Both the position numbers and the translations under genes were made by a program. Shown here piece by piece: positions 34,524 to 42,845 of a DNA stretch of 64,000 bases; the stretch's first letter is position 1, and each line of letters begins with the position of its first letter. Under the pieces are notes generated by a model, which had not been told where the DNA came from, made no database searches, and was given only the letters and a program-made list of their open reading frames with translations. The stretch covers positions 1 through 64,000 of the forward strand of contig JAEYPH010000019.1 of NCBI GenBank assembly GCA_023410875.1, in the 5' to 3' direction. The stretch is from Bacillota bacterium (lineage in GTDB: Bacteria; Bacillota; Clostridia; Christensenellales; UMGS416).

Positions 34524-35417
34524 TTAAGGCTTCCCTTCGCCTTCAAGGCCAGCCCATTGCGGATGCGATTCCAGCAGCGCGGCGTTGGCCTTTTTCAACT
34601 GCTCGTGGTATTGCTCATAGGCTGGGCTTATGACGCGCAGATTGCCTATGAAGTTCTGCTCATAGCCATTGCGCCGCTGAAAATCCAGCATGGCTTGCCG
34701 CAAGCCGGCAGCCGGCGATTGGCTGTACTCCTCCGATGTGCGCCATTGCAGATAGTGCTCCAGCCACTGCTCATGATCACGGTAGAACTGTTCAGCGTCT
34801 TCCAGCGCCTCCCGCGTGTGTCGGTCCATCTGCTCCATCTGCTCCCGATCCAGACCGCCCAGGCTTTGCTCCAGAAGCTCCTGCAATTCGGGGGCAAGGG
34901 CCAGCGGCTCCAGCTCGTCCAGCCAATCCACCATGATCCGGTAGGCGCGTTCCTTTTCCGGTGTATCCAGCGGCTCATCCAGGAAGCGCTGGAAGTGTAC
35001 ACACACGAATACCCCAAAGGGGCCGGGGAACGCCTGCAGCAGGCGCTGCGACACCGTGGAGGCCGCCGCGATCTGCCGGGTGCGCGTCCACGCGCCCTCC
35101 ATGTCATAGCAACCGGCCAGCTCCTTGAGCTGCGCCAGGGCCAGCCGCCGCTGCTCCTGCTGCGCTTCCAGCCTGCCGATGATGCTCTGCAACACAGCGG
35201 GCCTTTTCTCAGGGTTGCACAAGACCAGCCCGATGTCCGCGACCGACAGGTTCAGGCCGCGCAGCACGGAAATCTCTTTGAGCCGCTCCAAATCTTCCTC
35301 AGAATAGCTGCGATAGCCGTTGCCCTCTACGGCGGGCTGCAGCAGGCCGCGCTTCTCGTAGTGCGACACCGCCTTTTTGGTCAGGCCGCTGGCCTGACAA
35401 ACCTCTTTGATCGTCAT
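34524..35417 (-). CDS. MerR family transcriptional regulator
   Basis: A 297-residue regulator. The N-terminal winged helix is typical (MTIKEVCQASGLTKKAVSHYEKRGLLQP...YSEEDLERLKEISVLRGL), followed by a dimerisation coiled coil to about residue 105. The C-terminal 190 residues are helical, rich in Glu, Leu and Trp, and do not match a known effector domain such as TipAS. GAGG precedes the ATG. It is preceded by its own MerR-type promoter, so it is probably autoregulated. It converges on the GT4 gene. Confidence 0.88.
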   Translation of the reverse strand: MTIKEVCQASGLTKKAVSHYEKRGLLQPAVEGNGYRSYSEEDLERLKEISVLRGLNLSVADIGLVLCNPEKRPAVLQSIIGRLEAQQEQRRLALAQLKELAGCYDMEGAWTRTRQIAAASTVSQRLLQAFPGPFGVFVCVHFQRFLDEPLDTPEKERAYRIMVDWLDELEPLALAPELQELLEQSLGGLDREQMEQMDRHTREALEDAEQFYRDHEQWLEHYLQWRTSEEYSQSPAAGLRQAMLDFQRRNGYEQNFIGNLRVISPAYEQYHEQLKKANAALLESHPQWAGLEGEGKP

Positions 35418-35436
35418 CTTTCATCGCCTCATAAAA

Positions 35437-35467
35437 AGCATAAACCGATCCCCAGGGGATCGGTCAA
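35437..35467 (-). promoter_or_regulatory. MerR-type promoter with 19-bp spacer and embedded palindrome
   Basis: On the minus strand -35 TTGACC (35462-35467) and -10 TATGCT (35437-35442) are separated by exactly 19 bases. They enclose the perfect dyad ACCGATCCCC/GGGGATCGGT around one central base. The over-long spacer and central operator are the signature of MerR-controlled promoters. It lies 20 bases before the merR start. Confidence 0.8.
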
Positions 35468-35487
35468 GCATCTTTTTTTATGGAACG

Positions 35488-35958
35488 CTACCCTCTTGTA
35501 TAGCGCCGGATGAGTTCCCGGTGCAGCGGATAGAGTGTGATGAGATCCTCAGCTCTGGGCATGGAAAAGGTCTCAAAGCGGAACTCCGGGTACACCGTGC
35601 AGCCGATGAGCGCCCAGCCCCGCCCCGGCTGCGGCGCGATGGCATAGGTTGTGCCGGCGCGCACGGCCAGCTGCGGCCGCTGCCCCGACGCCAGATCGCC
35701 GCCCAGCGCGGCGGCTTGATACTCGCCGTCGATGAACTGGTGCACGCTCAACGCCGCGCCCTGGTAGTGGTGCAGCAGCTCATCCTGCCCCAGCCGGTGG
35801 AAGGCCGAGAACTCGCTCTCGTCGAGAAGATAATAGATGGCCGAACCGCAGCGCTGCCCGCCTTCAAGCAAAGTCTCGCTCTCGTAAACGCGGCGATACC
35901 AGCCACCCTCGGGGTGGGGCTGCAGCCCCAGCAGTGCGATGATCTCCGCGGCCTCCAT
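35488..35958 (-). CDS. Cupin superfamily protein, DUF985 type
   Basis: A 156-residue protein with the DUF985 features: LGLQPHPEGGWYRRVYES at the N-terminus, SAIYYLLDESEFSAFHRLGQDELLHHYQG, and GRGWALIGCTVYPEFRFETFSMP. The small beta-barrel probably binds a nucleotide sugar or similar ligand, but function is unproven. The start abuts the PNP stop (two bases apart) without its own clear ribosome binding site, which suggests coupled translation. Confidence 0.85.
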   Translation of the reverse strand: MEAAEIIALLGLQPHPEGGWYRRVYESETLLEGGQRCGSAIYYLLDESEFSAFHRLGQDELLHHYQGAALSVHQFIDGEYQAAALGGDLASGQRPQLAVRAGTTYAIAPQPGRGWALIGCTVYPEFRFETFSMPRAEDLITLYPLHRELIRRYTRG

Positions 35959-35960
35959 GC

Positions 35961-36770
35961 CTAGAGCGTGGCGGCGATGCCGCGCAGCAGCTTCTTCATC
36001 TTGTCCTCCACGCGGCGGCCTGTCTCCAGCACCTCCTGGTGGGTGATGGGCTGATCCAGTATGCCGGCGGCCATGTTGGTCATGCAGCTGACACCCAGCA
36101 CCTTGAGGCCCGCGTGGCGCGCGGCGATAACCTCGGGCACGGTGGACATGCCCACCGCGTCGCCGCCCAGCAGGCGCACCATGCGGATCTCCGCCGGCGT
36201 CTCGAACTGCGGGCCCAGGAACATCGCGTACACGCCCGTGCGCACCATGACGCCCAGCTCCTGCGCGACGCTCTGGGCCCGCTCGATAAGGGCGGGATCA
36301 TAAGCGCGGCTCAGGTCCACGAAACGCTGACCGATGGCGGCGGCGTATTCACCTGTGATCGGCGACACGCCCATCAGGTTCAGATGGTCGGTGATCAGCA
36401 TCAAGTCTCCCGGAGAAAACCGCGTGTTGACCGCGCCGGCGGCGTTGGTCAGGATCAGCGTTTCCACGCCCAGGGCTTTGAGCGCATACACCGGAAAGGC
36501 CACCTGGTGGGCGGCGTAGCCCTCATAGATGTGGTTGCGTCCGGACATCACCGCGCAGGGCACGCCGCCCACATGGCCCAGCAGCAGCCGGCCGGCGTGG
36601 CCCTGGGCTGTGGAGGGCACAAAGCCCGGTATGTCGCCGTAGGGAATCTCCGCGCGCACATCCATGATGTCGGAGATGCCGCCCAGGCCGCTGCCCAGCA
36701 CCATGGCCACCCGCGGCGAAAGGTCGCACACACTGCGGATGGCTTGGGCACTCTGTTCAAAGCTGTTCAT
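35961..36770 (-). CDS. punA: Purine-nucleoside phosphorylase
   Basis: A 269-residue trimeric-type PNP. It has the phosphate-binding GSGLGG, VPSTAQGHAGRLLLG, the family pattern MSGRNHIYEGYAAHQVAFPVYALKALGVETLILTNAAG, LGPQFETPAEIRM, and GMSTVPEVIAARHAGLKVLGVS. It phosphorolyses purine nucleosides to base and ribose-1-phosphate, which the upstream DeoB converts to ribose-5-phosphate. GGGGGTAG precedes the ATG. Confidence 0.95.
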   Translation of the reverse strand: MNSFEQSAQAIRSVCDLSPRVAMVLGSGLGGISDIMDVRAEIPYGDIPGFVPSTAQGHAGRLLLGHVGGVPCAVMSGRNHIYEGYAAHQVAFPVYALKALGVETLILTNAAGAVNTRFSPGDLMLITDHLNLMGVSPITGEYAAAIGQRFVDLSRAYDPALIERAQSVAQELGVMVRTGVYAMFLGPQFETPAEIRMVRLLGGDAVGMSTVPEVIAARHAGLKVLGVSCMTNMAAGILDQPITHQEVLETGRRVEDKMKKLLRGIAATL

Positions 36771-36774
36771 GGTT

Positions 36775-37932
36775 CTACCCCCACAAGAGTGTTTTCATCG
36801 ATTGGCCGTAGCCCGCCGGCACGCCGAAGCGGTCGGCGATGGTCTGCCCAAGGTCCATGTATCCCTGGCGCGTGCCCAGGTCCACACCGCGGCGCATGGA
36901 TGGCCCCCAGGCCAGCAGCGGCACATGCTCACGGGTGTGGTCGGTACCGGCAAAGCACGGGTCCACGCCATGATCGGCTGTGAAGAACAGCGCGTCATCG
37001 GGCTTCATCGCCGCCAGCAGGGCCGGCAGGGCGTCGTCCACGGCTTTTAGCGCCGCCGCGAAGCCGGGAGCGTCGTTGCGGTGGCCGTAGATCATGTCGA
37101 AATCCACCAGGTTGGCAAAATAAAAACCGTCGCCGCCTTGCTCCACGCACCGCTGCGTGGCGGCCAGACCCTCGGCGTTGCTGTGGGTCGGCAGCCATTC
37201 ATCGATGGATCGGCTGGCGAAGATGTCCTCTATCTTGCCGATGGCTGTAACCTGGACGCCGGCTGCCGTGAGCTTGTCCAGCAGATGGCCCGGCGGCGGC
37301 TCCAGCGAAAAATCCCTGCGGTTGCCGGTGCGGCGGAACCCCCCCGCTTCGCCCTCGAAGGGCCGGGCGATCACACGCCCCACAGCGTGGGGGCCGGTCA
37401 GCAGAGCGCGGGCGGCGCTGCACATCTCATACAGCCGCTCCAGCGGGATCACTCCCTCATGAGCGGCGATCTGGAACACGCTGTCCGCCGACGTGTAGAC
37501 GATGGGCCAACCGGTGCGCACATGCTCGGCTCCCAGGCTTTGTATGATCTCGGTACCGCTGGCGGCGCAGTTGCCCAGCACATCCAGCCCCGTAGCCGCT
37601 TTGAAGGCATTGATAACTTCCGGCGGGAAGCCGTCGGGATAGGTCGGGAACGGACGTTCGGTCACAATGCCGGCCATCTCCCAATGGCCGGTGGTCGTAT
37701 CCTTGCCCTGGGACACCTCTGCCATGAGCCCATAGCAGCCCTCGCAGGGCCGCGGGTCACGAAAGGATGTGCCCGGCATGTTGTATAGCCCCAGGCGTGC
37801 CAGGTTGGGCAGCTCCACACCGGTGGCGCGCAGCACGTGGCCCAAGGTATCCGCCCCGGCGTCTCCGAAGCGCGCCGAATCCGGCTGCTCGCCCGCGCCC
37901 ACACCATCCAGCACCACGAGGAACACTCTCAT
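36775..37932 (-). CDS. deoB: Phosphopentomutase DeoB
   Basis: A 385-residue alkaline-phosphatase-superfamily mutase: DGVGAGEQPDS at the N-terminus (metal Asp), DTTTGHWEMAG with the phosphorylated Thr, and DHGVDPCFAGTDHTREHVPLL near the C-terminus. AAGGAAGG sets the ATG at 37932. It interconverts (deoxy)ribose-1- and 5-phosphate. It is encoded four bases before punA, so the pair forms a nucleoside salvage module. Confidence 0.95.
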   Translation of the reverse strand: MRVFLVVLDGVGAGEQPDSARFGDAGADTLGHVLRATGVELPNLARLGLYNMPGTSFRDPRPCEGCYGLMAEVSQGKDTTTGHWEMAGIVTERPFPTYPDGFPPEVINAFKAATGLDVLGNCAASGTEIIQSLGAEHVRTGWPIVYTSADSVFQIAAHEGVIPLERLYEMCSAARALLTGPHAVGRVIARPFEGEAGGFRRTGNRRDFSLEPPPGHLLDKLTAAGVQVTAIGKIEDIFASRSIDEWLPTHSNAEGLAATQRCVEQGGDGFYFANLVDFDMIYGHRNDAPGFAAALKAVDDALPALLAAMKPDDALFFTADHGVDPCFAGTDHTREHVPLLAWGPSMRRGVDLGTRQGYMDLGQTIADRFGVPAGYGQSMKTLLWG

Positions 37933-37936
37933 CGCG

Positions 37937-38788
37937 TTAGCCTTCCTTTGTGCCGCAGCGCAGGCCCAGCTCCGCGGCCACGCCGCGCACATACTCCGCC
38001 GCCAGGTCATAATCCTGCTGGCTGCTCAGGTGCTCCAGCATCACCGGGATGCCGGGGTCCGTGGCCTGCACTGCCGTGAGCAGCGCCCGATAATCGAAGC
38101 CGCCCAGGCCGGGGCGCACCTCGTCCAGATGGGTCGTAAGCTGCTCGCGCAGCACGATGTCCTTGGCGTGCACGCTCTTGATGCGCGAGCCCAGCGTGGC
38201 GAAGGCTTCGGCGATCATGCGGCCGCTCTCGTAGTACAGCCGCGGGCTGCACGTGATGTTGACCAGGTCCACATGGGCCACGAAGCCCGGCCGCCCAACC
38301 GCGTCGATCAAGTCCAGATTCTCCTGTGCCGTGGTCGGGAACATCCATGGCATCATCTCCAGCGAGAAGGCCGTGCGCCTCGGGCGCACCTCGTCCAGCA
38401 GGCGGTGCACATAGGCCACGATGCGGTCAAAGGTCTCCTGTGTCAGGTTGAGCGGATGGGGCCCGTCCCATACTTCGCCACGGCTGCCGCACACGTTGAC
38501 ACAACAGCCCGCGCCTATCTTCTCAGCCAGCAGCATCGCCTGCACCAAGCCGCGGTAGCCCTGCTCGGCCACCGCCGGGTCGGGGTGCAAAGGGTTGTTG
38601 AGCCATGCGCCCACCTCGGCGATGATTATGTCGTTCTCCGCGGCGGCGTGGTGGTAATCCTCGATCTGCGCATCGGAAGCATCCAGGCCAACGGGGCAAT
38701 AGGCGGCGTCATAACCCCGGCGCCGGAGGGCGTCCACCCAACCCTGCGGGTCGGTCCAGCGATCAAAGAGCGGCGCACCGAATCTCAT
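37937..38788 (-). CDS. Sugar phosphate isomerase/epimerase-like TIM-barrel protein
   Basis: A 283-residue xylose-isomerase-like barrel (AP endonuclease family 2 superfamily). It has N-terminal GWVDALRRRGYDAAYCPVG, central SLEMMPWMFPTTAQ with a metal Glu, VAHVDLVNITC, and VHAKDIVL (His/Asp metal site), then MLEHLSSQQDY. GGAGGAAGG precedes the ATG. It lies four bases before deoB and may process a pentose or related sugar; the substrate is unknown. Confidence 0.82.
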   Translation of the reverse strand: MRFGAPLFDRWTDPQGWVDALRRRGYDAAYCPVGLDASDAQIEDYHHAAAENDIIIAEVGAWLNNPLHPDPAVAEQGYRGLVQAMLLAEKIGAGCCVNVCGSRGEVWDGPHPLNLTQETFDRIVAYVHRLLDEVRPRRTAFSLEMMPWMFPTTAQENLDLIDAVGRPGFVAHVDLVNITCSPRLYYESGRMIAEAFATLGSRIKSVHAKDIVLREQLTTHLDEVRPGLGGFDYRALLTAVQATDPGIPVMLEHLSSQQDYDLAAEYVRGVAAELGLRCGTKEG

Positions 38789-38800
38789 GATCCTTCCTCC

Positions 38801-39508
38801 TCAGTCGTTCTCCAGCAGTTCCAGCATCAGCTTGAGTTTGCCCTGGACGTCCTCTACATACGCATAGCGCCCACCGGTGTATTCGCCGGTCTGCACACCT
38901 TTCATGCCCCAGCGCTCCAGCAGGTTGATCTTGTCCTTCATCCCCTTGATGACGAATGCGATGTGGTGGAAGCCTTCGCCGTCGCGATCCAGGCATTCCC
39001 GCCACACCGAGGGCTGCTCGTCGGGCTGTATGAGTTCGATGTCCACCTGGCCGCAATGCAGGAAGGCCAGCTTGCTGCGGGCGGGCGTGAGCGCGCCATG
39101 GAAGCGCGTCTGCGCCAGGTCCTCGGTGTCGGTCATGATGATGTCCGGTTTGGGCACGCCTAGAAACTCTGCCCAGTCGGTGGCGGCGCGCTCGATATCA
39201 TGCACCAGCAGGCCGATCTGTGTCACGCGCTCATTGCCCAGCATGGCGCGGCGGTTCTTGCGGCACAGGTTGCGGATGCGTTCGCCGCCGTCGCCGTGGG
39301 TCTCGTCATAGGAAAAATCGATGAGCATCTTGCACGGAAAATCGTCGCACTGGCCGCAGTCCTCCAAGCCCCGGCCCAAGACGCACTTGGCCACCGTGCA
39401 CGTTCCGTGCCAGATGTCGCCCTTGTAGGCCCGGCAGGTTTCGCAGTTGACGCTCTCCCGATAGGAGCAGGCATCACAGTCGATGCCGCAATAGCTCAGA
39501 TTGGCCAC
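38801..39508 (-). CDS. DUF3795-type Cys-rich domain fused to a VOC (glyoxalase-like) domain
   Basis: A 235-residue protein. Residues 1-90 are Cys-rich (CGIDCDACSY, CETCRAYKG, CGQCDDFPCKML), the pattern of DUF3795 proteins that probably hold a metal or Fe-S site. Residues about 95-235 are a vicinal-oxygen-chelate domain (VTQIGLLVHDIERAATDWAEFLG, GFHHIAFVIKGMKDKINLLERWG), close in style to methylmalonyl-CoA epimerase. The two are in one frame without a break. Translation starts at a GTG with GGGAGGGGAG before it. It is the first gene of the run ending at the DUF985 cupin. Confidence 0.8.
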   Translation of the reverse strand: MANLSYCGIDCDACSYRESVNCETCRAYKGDIWHGTCTVAKCVLGRGLEDCGQCDDFPCKMLIDFSYDETHGDGGERIRNLCRKNRRAMLGNERVTQIGLLVHDIERAATDWAEFLGVPKPDIIMTDTEDLAQTRFHGALTPARSKLAFLHCGQVDIELIQPDEQPSVWRECLDRDGEGFHHIAFVIKGMKDKINLLERWGMKGVQTGEYTGGRYAYVEDVQGKLKLMLELLEND

Positions 39509-39556
39509 AGTCTCCCCTCCCTTTCGCTGACAATGTTTGATTAAGCGGATTCTTCT

Positions 39557-40228
39557 TCAGGACGCCAGGAACTTCTCAAACTGTGCGATGCTCTCCCTGG
39601 TGCCCACTACAACAACGGCATCGCCGGCGCGCAGCATGTACTCCGGGTCGATCTCCACGATGGTCTCCCCCTTGTGAATCACGGCAATGATGTTCAGGCG
39701 GTACTTCTGGCGGAAACCGATATCCACGATGGTTTGCCCGTGCAGCTTGAATGTCAGCTTGATTTCGGCCACCGTAAACTGACCGGGGAGATCGATGAAA
39801 TCCATGGAGCCGGGCGACAGAAGCGAGCGTGCCAGCCGGTAAGCCTGGTCCTGCTCGGGATAGACGACCTCCGCGCCGATCTTGCTGAGCACCTTGCCGT
39901 GGTCCGCGCTGATGGCTTTGGATATGACCCGCTTCACGCCCATCTCGATGACGTTGAGCGTGATGAGGATGCTGGCCTCGATGTGCTCGCCGATGCTCAC
40001 GATGACAGTACCGCAATTCTGTATGCCAGCCTCCTGCAGCGCTGCCTTATCCATATGCGAGACGACAAAGGCCTGGCTCACCTTGTCCTGCACCTGTTTT
40101 ACCTTTTCCTCGTCTTTATCCAGCGCCAGCACTTCCTGGCCGTATTCGGCCAGTTTGAGAGCCAGAGAGGTGCCGAAGCGCCCCAATCCGATCACACAAT
40201 AGGTATTGCTTTGCTTCACCGGTGCCAT
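39557..40228 (-). CDS. ktrA: Potassium uptake regulatory subunit KtrA (TrkA family)
   Basis: A 223-residue RCK protein. The Rossmann N-domain starts YCVIGLGRFGTSLALKLAEYGQEVLALD; a TrkA-C domain covers about residues 140-220 (FTVAEIKLTFKLHGQTIVDIGFRQKYRLNIIAV, GDAVVVVG). It binds nucleotides and gates KtrB. TGAGGT precedes the ATG at 40228. It is 26 bases downstream of ktrB. Confidence 0.93.
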   Translation of the reverse strand: MAPVKQSNTYCVIGLGRFGTSLALKLAEYGQEVLALDKDEEKVKQVQDKVSQAFVVSHMDKAALQEAGIQNCGTVIVSIGEHIEASILITLNVIEMGVKRVISKAISADHGKVLSKIGAEVVYPEQDQAYRLARSLLSPGSMDFIDLPGQFTVAEIKLTFKLHGQTIVDIGFRQKYRLNIIAVIHKGETIVEIDPEYMLRAGDAVVVVGTRESIAQFEKFLAS

Positions 40229-40253
40229 AAGATACCTCACATTCTCATTAACT

Positions 40254-41546
40254 TCAACCTATGGTGACCCGCTCCTCAGCGTAGGACAGATTGACCGAGG
40301 GCTGGTAGGACCAAATGCATGCCACGGTCAGCGGGCCCAGACGCCCTATGAACATAACGGCGCACAGCAGCACTTTACTGGCGGGGTGCAGCTCCGGCGT
40401 GATGCCGGTGGACAAACCCACGGTGCCGAATGCCGACACGACCTCAAAGAGCACCTGCAAAAAGGTGTGTTGAGGCTGCATCATAGTCAGCAGCAGCACG
40501 TTCAGCGATATGACGGCCAGCGCCAGCATCACGATGGCATAAGCCTTGGTGATGCTCTCATGGGCGATGGTACGGCGGAAAGCCGAGCAGCTGCGGTTGG
40601 TGGAAAAAGAAAAGACAGCCTTGACCAGCGTGAACATCGTCGTCGTCTTGATGCCGCCGCCGGTGGAACCGGGAGACGCGCCGATGAACATCAAAAGAAT
40701 CAGTATGAACTGCCCGGTGGCGGTGAAGCCGCCCATCGCATACGTAGCGAACCCCGCCGTGCGCGCTGAGGTGCTCTGGAAAAACGCGCCCAGCCACGTT
40801 ACGTCCTCCGTGAGCTTGAGCGCCACCGTGCCCAACGCCAGAAGCAAAACCGTCATGGTCAGCACGATCTTGGTGTTCATGCTCAGGGCTCGCAGTGAAC
40901 GCACCTTGAGTATTTCGCTGATGACGTAGAAACCCAAGCCGCCGAAGATAATCAGTGCACAGGTCGTCAGGTTCAGCAGTACGTCGTCGTGATAATCGAT
41001 GAGGTTACGGAATCCACCCAGGACATCAAAGCCGGCGTTGTTGAACGCGGATACCGCGTGAAACGCGCTGATGCCCAGCGCCTGCAGCGGCGGATAATGC
41101 CGGGAAAACGATACATAGCTCAAAGCCAGGCCGACCAACTCGAAGCACAGCGTTATCGCAACGACGGCTTTCACCAGCCGCACAACACCCTTGAGCGTGT
41201 TCAGGTTGTAAGATTCCTTGAGCAGCACCCGCTGGCGCAGCCCTATGGACTTGCCCGATAAAAGGATGAAAAAGATACCGATGCATCCAAAGCCCAGGCC
41301 ACCGGTCTGTATGAGTGCCGCGATAACCACCCGCCCGAAGACGGTATAGGTATCCGCCGTATCCACGACGGACAGGCCAGTCACACACACCGCGCTCGTG
41401 GACGTAAAAAGGGCATTCACAAAGCCGACTTGCAAACCTGAATGAGCTGAGAATGGCATCATCAACAACAGGGTGCCCGTCAAAATAACGCCCAAAAAAC
41501 CCAGAACCAGGAATCGGCCCGGCGTTAACCATTTGTTCTGAAACAA
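40254..41546 (-). CDS. ktrB: Potassium uptake channel subunit KtrB (TrkH family)
   Basis: A 430-residue membrane protein with the four M1-P-M2 repeats. Selectivity-filter-like stretches are TSTSAVCVTGLSV, SAFNNAGFDVLG, TSARTAGFATYAMG and SAFGTVGLSTGI. About eight to ten membrane segments. The only start with a ribosome binding site (GAAAGG) is a TTG at 41546; the first usable ATG would remove the first membrane helix, so TTG is chosen. No c-di-AMP riboswitch was recognised in the short leader. Confidence 0.93.
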   Translation of the reverse strand: MFQNKWLTPGRFLVLGFLGVILTGTLLLMMPFSAHSGLQVGFVNALFTSTSAVCVTGLSVVDTADTYTVFGRVVIAALIQTGGLGFGCIGIFFILLSGKSIGLRQRVLLKESYNLNTLKGVVRLVKAVVAITLCFELVGLALSYVSFSRHYPPLQALGISAFHAVSAFNNAGFDVLGGFRNLIDYHDDVLLNLTTCALIIFGGLGFYVISEILKVRSLRALSMNTKIVLTMTVLLLALGTVALKLTEDVTWLGAFFQSTSARTAGFATYAMGGFTATGQFILILLMFIGASPGSTGGGIKTTTMFTLVKAVFSFSTNRSCSAFRRTIAHESITKAYAIVMLALAVISLNVLLLTMMQPQHTFLQVLFEVVSAFGTVGLSTGITPELHPASKVLLCAVMFIGRLGPLTVACIWSYQPSVNLSYAEERVTIG

Positions 41547-41664
41547 GTTTCTGCCTTTCCGTGGCGATGAACCATAGCGAGGATTCCCTTACCTTTTTAG
41601 GCTCAGCCATGCTCCCCATACAATAGCAAGTTTTGCTCATTCCATCAAGTGGTTCTCGTGAGAA

Positions 41665-42780
41665 TCAGCCCGCGCAGGCGGCGTGCCAATCAGCCAGCAC
41701 CTGCTCCTGCTCCCTGCGGGCGCAGCTGTGCTGCAGCAGCAACCAGCGGCTACCCTGGCCCTGCGACGCACCCAGCAGGCGGGCGAACCACTGTTTACGG
41801 CCCTCCCCCGGCAGCCGCGGCGCTCCGCCGTAATACACCTTGCGCAGCGCGGCGCAGCGGCGCAGCACGGCTTCCATGTCCTGCATCTCGGGATTGCCGA
41901 AGTTGATGCCGTGGGCCAGCGGCTCGGCCATGACGGTCTCGAACAAATGGGGATTCTTGCCGCAGTAGTGCACGTAGCCGCCGCCGAAGCGGGCCAGCAG
42001 CCGGTGAAGGTAGGGCCGCACGAATTCGCCAATCGTATCCACATTCAAGAGCGTGGAGGTATCCTCGCTGAGCTTGAGCCCGCCCAGGCTGCGGGGGATG
42101 ACCAAGCCGTTGTAATGGGCGACATACCGGTCGCTGTCCGGAATGCGCGCAAGGCAGGCCTCCATAGCGGTCTCGACAGCGCAGCAGCTCAGCTCCAGCA
42201 GGTGGTGCACAAAGGGCGCATCGTCGTATATGTCATAGAAAATGGCATCGCCATAGACGATATGGGCGGTGTCGAAGGCGCCCTGTATGTCCAGCGGAAA
42301 CACGCGGCACGGGCCGCCGGCCAGCCTCCGCGCCATGAGCTCCATATGGCCAAGCGCCGCCTGCATCTCCTCACCCGCAGCCAGGTGGTAAGGCTCCATG
42401 CGCGCAAGCGTTGCCTTGTCCAGGTGCTCGGTGACCCATGGCATCTTGTCGGGGAAAAGCTGCTGGCGCAGGCCGAACAGCGTTGGCACGATGCCGCAGC
42501 CCATGTTGGCCCGCATCGAGGGCACGGCATGGGCGCCGCCCATGGCGGCCAGCATGGCCTCGCGCAGGCCGCTCATGAACATCTTTTCACCGTCAAAGTG
42601 GGTTTCCATCGTGTTGTATGCCGCAAAGCGCCGGTCAAAATCGGCGTCGCTCTGGCATGTGAGCAGCAGAGGCTGCTCGGCGGGCCCTTGGCCCAGCCAC
42701 ACCTGCTCCTGTAGTTCCACCGCACGCCGGATGCGCGGTCCGTGCTCGTTCATGGCCGCCAATGCTTCTTGCCAACCCAT
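41665..42780 (-). CDS. Third URO-D-like protein
   Basis: A 371-residue protein with a divergent uroporphyrinogen-decarboxylase-like barrel. The last third is recognisable: ARFGGGYVHYCGKNPHLFETVMAEPLAHGINFGNPEMQDMEAVLR, split into the usual His-Cys strand and Gly-Asn loop. The N-terminal half (LTCQSDADFDRRFAAYNTMETHF) is unlike the two members near the Opp cluster. GGAGG lies eight bases before the ATG. It is alone on its transcript between ktrB and the thioredoxin-domain gene. Substrate unknown. Confidence 0.6.
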   Translation of the reverse strand: MGWQEALAAMNEHGPRIRRAVELQEQVWLGQGPAEQPLLLTCQSDADFDRRFAAYNTMETHFDGEKMFMSGLREAMLAAMGGAHAVPSMRANMGCGIVPTLFGLRQQLFPDKMPWVTEHLDKATLARMEPYHLAAGEEMQAALGHMELMARRLAGGPCRVFPLDIQGAFDTAHIVYGDAIFYDIYDDAPFVHHLLELSCCAVETAMEACLARIPDSDRYVAHYNGLVIPRSLGGLKLSEDTSTLLNVDTIGEFVRPYLHRLLARFGGGYVHYCGKNPHLFETVMAEPLAHGINFGNPEMQDMEAVLRRCAALRKVYYGGAPRLPGEGRKQWFARLLGASQGQGSRWLLLQHSCARREQEQVLADWHAACAG

Positions 42781-42845
42781 GGGCAGACCTCCTGCGATGT
42801 TACTGCCCCAAGTATAGCCGAATATGAGAATACTTACCAGAGCGT

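Noticed and set aside
41547..41664. c-di-AMP (ydaO) riboswitch before ktrB
   Set aside because: Expected from the biology of Ktr genes, but the 118-base gap is too short and the conserved blocks are absent.
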